This document shows, in pieces, positions 18,111-26,990 of a stretch of 64,000 bases of DNA. The stretch covers positions 1-64,000 of the forward strand of contig CAYZRS010000016.1 of the NCBI GenBank assembly GCA_964480915.1. Reading direction: 5' to 3'. The stretch is from CAWGCE01 sp964480915. GTDB taxonomy: Bacteria > Planctomycetota > Planctomycetia > Pirellulales > Pirellulaceae. The notes beneath the pieces were generated by a model. The model made no database searches. It saw only the letters and a list, made by a program, of their open reading frames with translations, and was not told where the DNA came from. The stretch's first letter is position 1; every line of letters begins with the position of its first letter. A program made the translations under genes and the position numbers.

Positions 18111-19118
18111 ATGACTGAGGACACTTCCGTCACTCTGATTTCTAAGCAGCCCGTCGAAGCACCGGATCAGAAACCGTCGTCCTCTGAGCGTGCCGCGAAG
18201 AGCGATCTTACGGTCGGCTTATTGGCCGGGTTAGGCGCTGCTTTTTTCTACACCGTGGCGAACATTTGTCTGCGCCGCGTGGTGCATTGCGATCCGCTGT
18301 GGGTGGCTGGGGTCAAAGCGTTGCCGACGGTGATCGTCGCTTTGCCATTCCTGGGTGCCCGCTATTTTCAGTCGAAGCCGTTGCTGCATTCGACGAAAAC
18401 GTTCCTGCCCTTCGTGGCGATTTCCTGCTTGGCTCAGCTATTCGGCAATGGACTGTTTCAATGGGCGCTCGGCCTGTTGGGGCTCGCGCTGGCGATTCCG
18501 CTCACGCTGGGCGGCGTACTGATTGGCAGTGCGGTCGTCGGTCAGATGTTCTTGGGGGAGCGAGTATCCAGAGCGAGTGTGATCAGCATCGCCGTGCTGG
18601 TGCTGTCGATTTGCGTTTTAAGCACGGGCGCAGCGAACGCTTCGGAAGTTCTGCATGAGCAATTAGCCAAAGCGGGTCGGCCGAGCCCGCTGCTGACCGG
18701 TGTGGCGATCGCCGCTTTTTGCCTTGCCGGATTTGTCTTCAGTATCTTAGGAGCGACCGTTCGCCGCGTCGCGAAAGATGGCATGCCGATGTCGACCATC
18801 TTGGTGACATCGGGCTTGGTCGGCTTGCTGCTGCTGTGTGCGATTGCGCTGATTCAAAACCCGGGGCTGATCACGTCAACCACCGTCCGCGATTGGAATT
18901 CGATGATGGGAGCCGGGTTATTCAACGCGATCGCCTTCTGGCTGCTGACGATCGCGTTGCGGCGAATTCGTTTGCTCTACGTGAACGCGCTCAATGTGAC
19001 ACAGACGGCGATGGCCGGTGTCGCCGGAGTCGTTTTGTTCGCCGAGCCGACCAGCCCGCAACTATTCATCGGAATTGGGCTGACGGTCGTGGGCGTTTTC
19101 TTGATGGATCGACACTAG
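18111..19118 (+). CDS. EamA/DMT-family transporter
   Basis: 335 residues with about ten predicted membrane helices arranged as two EamA repeats (roughly 30-165 and 195-330) after a short hydrophilic N-terminus. Members of the drug/metabolite transporter superfamily move metabolites across the inner membrane; the substrate cannot be read from sequence. It is convergent with the ferritin gene, 15 bases from its stop. Confidence 0.85.
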   Translation: MTEDTSVTLISKQPVEAPDQKPSSSERAAKSDLTVGLLAGLGAAFFYTVANICLRRVVHCDPLWVAGVKALPTVIVALPFLGARYFQSKPLLHSTKTFLPFVAISCLAQLFGNGLFQWALGLLGLALAIPLTLGGVLIGSAVVGQMFLGERVSRASVISIAVLVLSICVLSTGAANASEVLHEQLAKAGRPSPLLTGVAIAAFCLAGFVFSILGATVRRVAKDGMPMSTILVTSGLVGLLLLCAIALIQNPGLITSTTVRDWNSMMGAGLFNAIAFWLLTIALRRIRLLYVNALNVTQTAMAGVAGVVLFAEPTSPQLFIGIGLTVVGVFLMDRH

Positions 19119-19133
19119 CGCTCGGGTCGAATA

Positions 19134-19643
19134 TTACTCGCCGTCTTCGTCTTCCGGTTTTCGCTCGCCCAACGTGCGGTCCAAGTCGAGCATCGCGGAG
19201 GGGTCATCACCAATCATGTTGAACTGAGCCACCAGTCGCCGAGCCGTCTTTTCCTCTTCGACCTGTTCGGTGATGAACCATTGAAGTTCGACCATCGCGG
19301 CGAAAGCGTTTTCTTCGTGAGCAAGTTTATAAAGCTTGTTGATCGATTCGCTCACATGTTCTTCCTGTCGCAAAGCCGTTTCGAAGACATGGGGAATCGA
19401 TTCGAAACCCGAGTCGGGCGCAGCGATCGGTTGTAGCTTGACAGGGCAGTTGCGCATCAGCATGAAGTCGTACAGTTTCATGGCGTGAGCGTTCTCTTCT
19501 TGCGACTGCATACGCAGCCAGTTCGCGCAGCCGGAGAACTCTTTGTGCTCGCAGAAAGCCGACATTTGCAGGTATGTGTAGGAGGAAGAGAACTCTAAAT
19601 TGATTTGGTCCAAGATGGCTTTCTGGACTTTTTCACTCAACAT
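19134..19643 (-). CDS. ftnA: Bacterial ferritin
   Basis: A non-haem ferritin of 169 residues that oxidises and stores iron in a 24-subunit shell. Ferroxidase-centre residues fall at the same numbers as in E. coli FtnA: E17, E50, H53, E94 and Q127 (NLEFSSSY, EENAHA, RQEEHV, ITEQVEEE). No haem-binding methionine arrangement of bacterioferritin is evident. It has its own upstream spacer of about 100 bases and is probably monocistronic. No Fur site could be identified with confidence. Confidence 0.95.
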   Translation of the reverse strand: MLSEKVQKAILDQINLEFSSSYTYLQMSAFCEHKEFSGCANWLRMQSQEENAHAMKLYDFMLMRNCPVKLQPIAAPDSGFESIPHVFETALRQEEHVSESINKLYKLAHEENAFAAMVELQWFITEQVEEEKTARRLVAQFNMIGDDPSAMLDLDRTLGERKPEDEDGE

Positions 19644-19740
19644 GCGTGCGTTCCTAATGGGGTTTCTTGTTCTGCTCTATTTGACATTGTTGCGATCTCT
19701 TCTGACTTGGCAAACCGCATTTCATCTGGGCGGCTCAAAG

Positions 19741-20643
19741 TTACTGGATTTCTGAAACCAGTTGAGACACCGTCTCTCTAAGCAGGGTTTCGCCGCCAAA
19801 AGTGAGGCCGAGCGATTCCATCTTATCGGTACAAATGTGATGCTTCGGCACTTTCGTTTGGCCATGAATGACGCTGCTACTGCCAGCAATCTCTTTTGCC
19901 AAATGAGCGACGTCCCAATCGGACACATATCGGTCGCAGCAGTTGTAGGCCTGGCCGGCGACGGCAGGCGCCGTCAGCAGGATCTCGACCGCCCGTGCCA
20001 CATCGTGTGCGTGGACGACCTTCGCCCCGCCTTGGCACATGACCGGTTCGTTCTCCACAATCGATTGCACGGTGCTGTACCAGCGAGTTGTGTGGACCGG
20101 CTGAGCCAGCCCGTAGATGCCGCACGGCCGCAAGGAGCAGACCGGCAGTTCGCCACTGAGCCCATAACTGTGGACAAAAGCATCGATGGCCGCCTTATGA
20201 GCTCCGTAGTGACTGGCCGGCCATAGCGGATGCGTTTCGTCGAGTGGTCGATCGTCCAGGATCTGCTCATACACACCACAGGTCGAGATGAAGACGACTC
20301 GTCCCACGTTTGCCGCTTTCGCCGCTTCGAGGAGACGAATGGTCCCCAGGACGTTCCGCGAAACGAATGTCTCCAAATCGCCTTCGCCACCCCGAAATGT
20401 TGTCCCGGGCCGATCCAATGCCGAGTGGACGAGCGCGTCACACCCGCCCACGAATTCGGCCATCGGTGCCCGGGCGTCGGCCAGTTGTCCTGTGACCCAT
20501 TCGATCGGTCCGGTCATTTCCAGCAGACCGCTGGGGTGACCGGCCGCTCGCCGCCAGCAGCGGCAAAAATGGCCCGCGTTGGCCAGGTGGCGGACGATGT
20601 AGGTCCCCAGAAATCCGGTGCCGCCGGTGACTGCAATTTTCAT
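19741..20643 (-). CDS. NAD-dependent epimerase/dehydratase (extended SDR)
   Basis: 300 residues with the Rossmann nucleotide motif GGTGFLG at about 7-13, a catalytic Ser/Thr segment (FISTCGVYE) and the YxxxK pair (HYGAHKAAID). The family acts on nucleotide sugars or related alcohols, but the C-terminal substrate region does not identify the substrate. It lies between ferritin and the prepilin-like gene without close neighbours on its strand. Confidence 0.85.
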   Translation of the reverse strand: MKIAVTGGTGFLGTYIVRHLANAGHFCRCWRRAAGHPSGLLEMTGPIEWVTGQLADARAPMAEFVGGCDALVHSALDRPGTTFRGGEGDLETFVSRNVLGTIRLLEAAKAANVGRVVFISTCGVYEQILDDRPLDETHPLWPASHYGAHKAAIDAFVHSYGLSGELPVCSLRPCGIYGLAQPVHTTRWYSTVQSIVENEPVMCQGGAKVVHAHDVARAVEILLTAPAVAGQAYNCCDRYVSDWDVAHLAKEIAGSSSVIHGQTKVPKHHICTDKMESLGLTFGGETLLRETVSQLVSEIQ

Positions 20644-20835
20644 AATGAGTACTTAACCCGTTTGTTAAAAGGGACTTAGCGATATTGGGCTGGCGGAAAG
20701 AGTGTCGCTGGCAAACAATACGAAATTGGTGATTCGAAAGAAACTTCGGTTCTCGGGCGGGGTTAAAATCGTTGGCGGTTGCCACGACTTCCCCTTTTTT
20801 CCTCAAGTGCACTTCAGGAATTGTTTTTTACCAAG

Positions 20836-21501
20836 ATGATCATGCGTCTCCTTTACAGCAAAGCATCGTCCTTGACTGCTCGTCCGCGAAATCGCCGCCG
20901 TGCGTTTACCTTGGTGGAACTGCTCGTGGTGATTTCGATCATTGCGGTGTTGGTCGGTCTGTTGTTGCCGGCGGTGAATATGGCGCGAGCGGCTGCTCGA
21001 CGAACTCAATGTCTGAGCAACCTGCGGCAAGTGGGCATCGCGATGGAGCTCTATTTGGACCTCAATAAAGATATCTTTCCTGAGATGGCAATCGACCCGG
21101 TGATCACACCGAACAAGCCGACCATGATCGAGGTCTTGGGGCCATTCATGGAACAGAACGCGGCCGTTTTAAGATGCCCCAGCGACACGTTCGTCGAGGC
21201 GACGTCGGCGAATACGGGGCCGACCAGCGAATTCGGTTCAGCGTCCAACCCGGTGCAGCCAGTGAACGCATCCAACCACTTTGAACGCTATGGGCAGAGT
21301 TACGAATACAATACGCGACTGGCCGAACAAAAGCGATTTAAGTATGCCGCCGGCTATCGTGAAGGACTGAAGGAACGTCGGGACGAACGAAAATTGTCCG
21401 AGATCCGCGTCCTCTGGGACTATCAGAACTTTCACGGCCCGAAAGAGACCGAATTTAACCGCAACGCGCTCTATTCCGATGGACATGCGGAAGCGTGGTG
21501 A
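20836..21501 (+). CDS. Prepilin-like exported protein (DUF1559-type)
   Basis: 221 residues. The N-terminus has a type IV prepilin signal (RRAFTLVELLVV, cleavage before Phe, then a hydrophobic helix ending LLLPAV), followed by ARAAARRTQCLSNLRQVGIAMELY, as in the planctomycete-expanded DUF1559/pseudopilin group. The protein ends DGHAEAW, the usual His-containing tail. I use ATG 20836 (ATG 20842 is close); an upstream TTG would add unlikely sequence. The role is unknown; such proteins are thought to be exported and surface attached. Confidence 0.8.
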   Translation: MIMRLLYSKASSLTARPRNRRRAFTLVELLVVISIIAVLVGLLLPAVNMARAAARRTQCLSNLRQVGIAMELYLDLNKDIFPEMAIDPVITPNKPTMIEVLGPFMEQNAAVLRCPSDTFVEATSANTGPTSEFGSASNPVQPVNASNHFERYGQSYEYNTRLAEQKRFKYAAGYREGLKERRDERKLSEIRVLWDYQNFHGPKETEFNRNALYSDGHAEAW

Positions 21502-21567
21502 AGCAAACCAACCAGATCTGCCATGAGTTGATGGTGTTCTCGAGCAGAGCAATTTCAAAAGGTTTTT

Positions 21568-22242
21568 GTGATGAATAAAAAAGCAACTTGGCTTGTCGTG
21601 ATGGTTCTGCTCATGATCGGCTTAACGGCCGCTTCGGTCTTTGGTTGGCGCAAGTATCAAGAAGCCAAAATCGTCGCCGATGCGAAAGAGATGCAAGCCA
21701 AGCTGTTTGACGAAAAAACGTCGGCTGAAGAACGATCAAAAATCGTCGAAAAAATGCGGGGCAGTCGCGACACGATGTCGGATGCTCAGCGCCGCGCTTT
21801 TGGTGATCAGATGCGACAAGGGTTCCAACGGAAGATGGAAGAACGCATCAACGCTTTCTTTGCAATGTCGGACGACGAGAAAACAGCCCATCTCGACGAA
21901 GAGATTGACCGCATGGAAGAGCGGCGCAAAGAGTGGGAACAACGTCGCGCTGAACGGGAGAAAGAACGGGGCGAAGGCAACGAGGAACGCGCAGGTCGTG
22001 GCGGTGAGGGTGGCAAAGGTGGTCGTGAAGGACGCCGTGGAGGAACCGACGAAGATCGGTCAAAACGTCGTGACGAATTTCGTCGTAAAATCAGCGACAA
22101 GACGACGCCGGAACAACGGGCCAAGTTCCAAGCCTATCGGGAAGCAATGCAAGAACGGCGCGAAGAGCGAGGGCTACCGGCCGGCGGCGGTTGGGGTCGG
22201 CCGGGCGGTGGTCGACCGGGGGGCGGACGCCCTGGGAAGTAG
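21568..22242 (+). CDS. Charged, glycine-tailed membrane-anchored protein, unknown
   Basis: 224 residues. A single N-terminal membrane segment (about 6-26) is followed by a long Glu/Lys/Arg-rich helical region with possible coiled coil (about 30-135). Next come a Gly/Arg/Glu low-complexity stretch (EERAGRGGEGGKGGREGRRGG, shortened here), another helical part and a GRPGGGRPGG tail. It lies 66 bases after the prepilin-like gene on the same strand and may be co-transcribed. The charge pattern loosely recalls small periplasmic helical chaperones (Spy/CpxP), but I see no diagnostic motif. Function unknown. Confidence 0.65.
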   Translation: MMNKKATWLVVMVLLMIGLTAASVFGWRKYQEAKIVADAKEMQAKLFDEKTSAEERSKIVEKMRGSRDTMSDAQRRAFGDQMRQGFQRKMEERINAFFAMSDDEKTAHLDEEIDRMEERRKEWEQRRAEREKERGEGNEERAGRGGEGGKGGREGRRGGTDEDRSKRRDEFRRKISDKTTPEQRAKFQAYREAMQERREERGLPAGGGWGRPGGGRPGGGRPGK

Positions 22243-22297
22243 TCGTGCGGCTGCAGCTTTTGGCGCGGCCGCATTTCCGAATCAGCGCTGGTGCTTT

Positions 22298-24490
22298 TTA
22301 TTTTGCACCGGGTGACGGTAGCGTTTCCCGGCTGTGCATGGAATGGTCGGTATCGGACAAATCGGAACTCAATCCGGTGCGTCCTCGTTGTCCTCGCAGC
22401 ATTTGCACGACGAACCACCACAAGACGCTGGTGACGGCAATGATGATCGCCAAAGCCGCCAGGCCCTCACGCAGCAACCGCCGTCCCAGGCTGGTGACCG
22501 GTTCGATCGCCGTGTTCAGACGTTGTTGAACGATGAGCATCAACCCGGTGTCTCGCTGATTGGATGTGACATCTTCGCCAACGGGGCCGGCACGGACGAG
22601 CCGCTCAATCTTGACGGGGACGGCGCTCGCCAACCACTTGCCGGCAAAGTCGGCGCCCAACGCGTCGGTCGCGAACGGATCGTCGTACTCGACCGATTCA
22701 TTGCCCGTCAGCAGATCGACGTCGACCACTTGTTCGGCAAACCGCTGAGGAAGTTGGCGTTTTTCGGCCAGGACTTTGTCGAACAACGGATGCTGCAGGA
22801 CGACACCCCGATGATCACCGTCGCGCGCGTCGATGAGTAGCGCACAGCGATCGGGCGACTTTCGAAAACGGACAAAATCGCCCAACTCAACCGTCATGGC
22901 AATCACGCCGATCGTTTCGTCGCCATCCCGGATCGGTTGCGATAAGGCGACTTTCCACGTCTTCGTCGCGGTGCTTTGGAAGAGAGCGGATAGGTTGGAT
23001 TGGGTGAGTGGTTGGTCGGTGCGCTGGCTATGGTCAAAATCACGGGGCCCGCCGTGGAAATAGGTGCGATACGAGAAGTTTTGTCCGACCGGGTTGGATT
23101 CGACTTCAGGTTCGGCGTGAAACGCGGCCGCCAGCATCGTTCCTCGATCGGAGGTCACAAACCAGCTGGCGGCATACGGCAACTGCTCATCATCCAGTAC
23201 ACCAATCAAATGTGCCTGCAGTCCTTGGCGCGCTTTGCTCGTAAGGATCGATTCGCGCGTCGATGTCAGGTCACCCGCTTCGTGCGGAGGCAACGCCGAT
23301 CGTACAAGCAGCGGCGATAACTGTTCGTTGTGGATTGCCCGTTTGACGTGATCGACCAGTGGCTTGTCACCGGCAACCGCTTGCAGTGCCGCGAACCGTT
23401 TGTCCAATTCGTTCGCGACCAGTTTGGCGGTGCTCTCGGCAGCCCAGATATTACTACCGGCGGTTCCCTGCTTCGCCAATTCGGTCGATTCGCTCATCGA
23501 CCGCAAGTAGACGCGATAGCCGAAGATGCCCGTCGTCAACATCAGCAGCAAGGGGCCGACCAGACCGAGCAGCAATAATGGGCGGCGAGTCCTTGAGCGG
23601 TCCCGATCGTTGAGTGCCTGCAGGACGGCGTCGGCACTGTGGTAACGTTGGTTTGGGTTCGCTGCTAAGCAGCGATCGACGATTTCGGCAAGCGCCCGAT
23701 CGACACCACGAACGTCGCGATGCGAATCCGGTTTGGGCAAATCGTTCAACTGATTGCGGTATCGTTCCAGTCGCTGTTCGATTTCTTGAGCGGAACGTAG
23801 CTTGTCGACTCGGTCTTCCGTCCGGTGCGGCGGGGCGCCGGTAAGCATGCAGTACAGCAGCGCGCCCAATCCGTAGATGTCCCAGCGCGCATCGGGCATG
23901 GCCGTCGTGTCGGCCTGTTCGGGCGCCATGTAATACAGCGTTCCCAGCGTCGGTGTCTGCTCACACATCAACCGAGCCTGCCCGAAATCGGCCAGTCGCG
24001 GCTTGTTGTCCTGGTCGAGCAGCACATTCGCCGGTTTGATGTCGCAGTGGATGATGCCTTTCGCGTGCGCGTGAGAGAGCCCGGCTGCGACGTCGCGAAA
24101 AATCTCGACCGCTTCGTCGATCGATAGTGCTCCCAGATCTCGCAACCGATCGTCGAGCGAGCCGTTGGGGATGTATTCCATGACGTAGTAAGGTGGGGCG
24201 GCGTCCCAACCGACGTCCAGCAATTGCACCACGTAGCGGTCGGCCGACAACGCCACCAATTTTTCTACTTCACTCGCCAGCGCCGATCCTTCCAGTCCGC
24301 CCGCCTGACCGAAGAATTTGATCGCCACATTGCGGCCAGTCGTCTCGTCAATTCCCACCCAGACTTCGCCGTAAGCGCCCGAACCGATGAAGCGATTGAG
24401 TTCATACCCGGGCACATCGGTTGGCGGAGCCTCTGGGATTGGCCCGGAGTCTCGACGTCGTCTTTCCGCGGAGTTCGTCTTGGGACGCAT
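22298..24490 (-). CDS. Ser/Thr kinase with extracytoplasmic sensor domain
   Basis: A 730-residue Hanks-type kinase. The cytoplasmic kinase domain is at about 29-295: glycine loop GSGAYGEVW, K58, catalytic loop HCDIKPANVLL at 148-150, DFG at 168-170. Between two membrane helices (about 304-327 and 676-696) lies a 350-residue extracytoplasmic region that looks like a Cache-type ligand sensor (YAASWFVTSDRGT, NFSYRTYFHGG, IGVIAMTVELGDF). The arginine of HRD is Cys (HCD), so activation-loop regulation may differ. I start at ATG 24490, 4 bases after the upstream hydrolase stop, because a longer frame would overlap that gene. It is likely co-transcribed with the hydrolase. Confidence 0.9.
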   Translation of the reverse strand: MRPKTNSAERRRRDSGPIPEAPPTDVPGYELNRFIGSGAYGEVWVGIDETTGRNVAIKFFGQAGGLEGSALASEVEKLVALSADRYVVQLLDVGWDAAPPYYVMEYIPNGSLDDRLRDLGALSIDEAVEIFRDVAAGLSHAHAKGIIHCDIKPANVLLDQDNKPRLADFGQARLMCEQTPTLGTLYYMAPEQADTTAMPDARWDIYGLGALLYCMLTGAPPHRTEDRVDKLRSAQEIEQRLERYRNQLNDLPKPDSHRDVRGVDRALAEIVDRCLAANPNQRYHSADAVLQALNDRDRSRTRRPLLLLGLVGPLLLMLTTGIFGYRVYLRSMSESTELAKQGTAGSNIWAAESTAKLVANELDKRFAALQAVAGDKPLVDHVKRAIHNEQLSPLLVRSALPPHEAGDLTSTRESILTSKARQGLQAHLIGVLDDEQLPYAASWFVTSDRGTMLAAAFHAEPEVESNPVGQNFSYRTYFHGGPRDFDHSQRTDQPLTQSNLSALFQSTATKTWKVALSQPIRDGDETIGVIAMTVELGDFVRFRKSPDRCALLIDARDGDHRGVVLQHPLFDKVLAEKRQLPQRFAEQVVDVDLLTGNESVEYDDPFATDALGADFAGKWLASAVPVKIERLVRAGPVGEDVTSNQRDTGLMLIVQQRLNTAIEPVTSLGRRLLREGLAALAIIIAVTSVLWWFVVQMLRGQRGRTGLSSDLSDTDHSMHSRETLPSPGAK

Positions 24491-24494
24491 GGGC

Positions 24495-25418
24495 TCAGTT
24501 AGCGGGCTCGGGGGTGTCGACCGGATCGAGTTGTTCCAGGAACAATTTGAGCTCGCTCCAGAATAATTCGGGACAGGAATCGTTGTGGCCCCGACCTTCG
24601 AGGGTAACGAATCGCTTCTGTGGGGCGGGCGAAGATTCAAATAGTCTCTTCGCCGAGGTGATGGGGACGAACGAATCTTCATCGCCATGAAATTGTAGCA
24701 AGGGTTGCGTACATGTCTGCATGCGTTTTCGCGACGGAAACCGATTGCGCATCACCAAGCGGATCGGAAAGAGCGGATATTTTTCCGCCGCGACATCTGG
24801 CAGCGATGAGAATGTGCTCAAGAGGACAATCGCGCGACTGTTCGACGCTTGGGCCAACGACATGGCCACGCCACCGCCTAACGAACGACCCAACAATACG
24901 ACATCGGTCGGTTCGATTTGTTGCTGTTCACACAGCCAATCCAGGCCTGCCTTGGCGTTCTGGTAAATGCCCGCTTCACTGACCTTCGTGCCGTGCTGAT
25001 CGTAGCCCGGATACTCGACCGCCAGTACCGTCATCTGCATTTCGTCGGCCAATCTTCGCGCAAACGATGCTGTGTACGCCAGGTTTTCGCCGTTCCCATG
25101 AAAGTACATGCCAAATCGTCCTGTTGTTGTTTGTTCGGCCGGTGGGGCCGTTGGGGCCGGTGGGAATAGCCAGGCCGTCGCCGGTGCGCCACGTTCAGTG
25201 ACGAGTTCAATTTCCTGAGCACCCGTCTGCTTTCTCGTACCGCTCCAGACCCCTTCATTGAAAGCTGGTGCGGGATAGATCAGCCGGTTCTCCAGCATCA
25301 TCAGTACCCCCAGCGTTCCCAGGTAGACCAGCGCTAGGATTCGAGCTAGGCGTCGCAGCAGCGATTTAGCTCGTGGCCGTTTGGCAGGCGGGTCGCCGGG
25401 AGTTGTTGGATCGTTCAT
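24495..25418 (-). CDS. Membrane-anchored alpha/beta hydrolase
   Basis: 307 residues, of the BEM46/serine aminopeptidase-like alpha/beta hydrolase group. An N-terminal membrane anchor (about 24-42) precedes a hydrolase domain with the nucleophile elbow GRSLGGG and a late acid/His pair (FHGDEDSFVP, GRGHNDSC). The substrate is unknown, possibly a lipid or ester at the membrane. I prefer ATG 25418; an upstream ATG at 25487 would add 23 residues. The kinase gene follows after 4 bases, so the two may be in one operon. Confidence 0.8.
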   Translation of the reverse strand: MNDPTTPGDPPAKRPRAKSLLRRLARILALVYLGTLGVLMMLENRLIYPAPAFNEGVWSGTRKQTGAQEIELVTERGAPATAWLFPPAPTAPPAEQTTTGRFGMYFHGNGENLAYTASFARRLADEMQMTVLAVEYPGYDQHGTKVSEAGIYQNAKAGLDWLCEQQQIEPTDVVLLGRSLGGGVAMSLAQASNSRAIVLLSTFSSLPDVAAEKYPLFPIRLVMRNRFPSRKRMQTCTQPLLQFHGDEDSFVPITSAKRLFESSPAPQKRFVTLEGRGHNDSCPELFWSELKLFLEQLDPVDTPEPAN

Positions 25419-25577
25419 GGAATCCCAAACGGAAATGTAGGCTCGCCGCATCTCGATTGCCGTGCCGTCTACGATAAGCGGCCGCATCGACTATGTTAAC
25501 CTATTCGAAGTGTGATGAAGTGTTGGTGGCTGAATCGGTCTTCCTCAGGCAAGCCCGCAATGACGGTAAGGAATTCG

Positions 25578-26795
25578 ATGGGAACTCAAGTTGTGTCGGC
25601 GCGTCGGGCTGCAGGTGTTTGCCATTTGCTAGGGATCGTGAGCCTCCTTGGCGCGTCCGTGATGGCGCAAGACGCAGCCAAGCCTGCTGAGGGTGACCGT
25701 CTTTATTTGGACCAATTTCGGCCTCAACCGATGTTGCGTGTCGAATCCCACCATCGAGAACGAGCCAAATTCCCGGTCGTCGACGTGCACACCCATTTTC
25801 GATTCAAATTGCGAGGCGGTCAGTCTCAGTTTGAGGAATACCTCGCTGCGATGGATCGCAACAACGTCGCGATCAACATCAGCCTGGACGGAAAACTGGG
25901 TGACCAATGGGGGCAGCAAGCCGAGCTGCTTTGGAAAGAGCACAAACAGCGGTTTGTCATTTTCGTTCACATCGATTGGCAGGGCTCGGCTGCGAAAGAC
26001 GATTTTGATCAATGGGACTGCCACCAGACCGACTTTGTCCATCGCACGGTGCGTGCCCTTGAGGGAGCGCATGCTCGCGGTGCGAGCGGGTTAAAGCTGT
26101 TCAAGAGTTTCGGGTTGGGGCTGCGGAATCCGGATGGCAGTGCGGTCTCGATCGACGATCCACGTTGGGATCCGATTTGGAAAAAATGTGGTGAGTTGGG
26201 ATTGGTGGTGCTCCTGCATACGGCCGACCCGGCCGCCTTCTTTTTGCCAATCGATCGCAACAATGAACGATGGGAAGAATTGCACCGGCACCCCAATTGG
26301 AGTTTCGCCGGCGCTGAGTTTCCGGCTCGGAAGGAATTACTGGCTGCCCGGAATCGCGTGATCGCGCGCCATCCACAGACAAAATTCATCGGCGCTCACA
26401 TGGCCAACAATCCGGAAGATTTGCGCGAAGTTGCCAGCTGGCTCGATAAGTACCCGAATCTCTATGTCGAGATCGCGTCGCGGATTGGCGAGCTTGGGCG
26501 TCAGCCGTATACGGCTCGTAAGTTCTTTTTGAAGTATGCCGACCGAATTCTGTTTGGGACGGATGGGCCTTGGCCCGAACCGCGGCTGCGACTGTATTGG
26601 CGTTTCTTGGAAACGTATGACGAGTACTTCCCCTATTCGGAAAAGGAATTTCCGCCGCAGGGATTCTGGAATATTTACGGGATCGGCTTGCCTGATCAGG
26701 TGCTGCGCAAAATCTATTATGCGAATGCGGCCAAGATTGTGCCCGGTGTCCGTGACCGACTGATAGCAACCCAGCCCGATCTGCAATTGCCGTAA
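25578..26795 (+). CDS. Exported amidohydrolase-family protein
   Basis: 405 residues with a signal peptide (about 7-31, ending SVMAQ). The Amidohydro_2 metal-binding pattern is present: HTH in DVHTHFRF, later histidines in LLHTADP and IGAHMANN, and the catalytic Asp in LFGTDGPWPE. Such enzymes hydrolyse or decarboxylate cyclic or aromatic compounds; here the substrate is unknown and the protein is outside the cytoplasm. ATG 25578 is chosen for its AAGGA ribosome site 6 bases upstream; earlier ATGs lack one. Confidence 0.85.
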   Translation: MGTQVVSARRAAGVCHLLGIVSLLGASVMAQDAAKPAEGDRLYLDQFRPQPMLRVESHHRERAKFPVVDVHTHFRFKLRGGQSQFEEYLAAMDRNNVAINISLDGKLGDQWGQQAELLWKEHKQRFVIFVHIDWQGSAAKDDFDQWDCHQTDFVHRTVRALEGAHARGASGLKLFKSFGLGLRNPDGSAVSIDDPRWDPIWKKCGELGLVVLLHTADPAAFFLPIDRNNERWEELHRHPNWSFAGAEFPARKELLAARNRVIARHPQTKFIGAHMANNPEDLREVASWLDKYPNLYVEIASRIGELGRQPYTARKFFLKYADRILFGTDGPWPEPRLRLYWRFLETYDEYFPYSEKEFPPQGFWNIYGIGLPDQVLRKIYYANAAKIVPGVRDRLIATQPDLQLP

Positions 26796-26990
26796 ACGAG
26801 TGATTCGGATGCCAGATCGCTTAGGTGTCGGCGATCTGCGCCCGAACCGGCGTTGCCAGCACGGTGACATTGAATTTAGGCCTAGTTTCACTAGAATACC
26901 GCGTCGCGTAGCGTGTGGCCCGACTCGCCCGCTCGCGTTCCATTCGACATTCCACAAGTGTTTGGCACGACCCCCCCAGCCGAGTTACCC

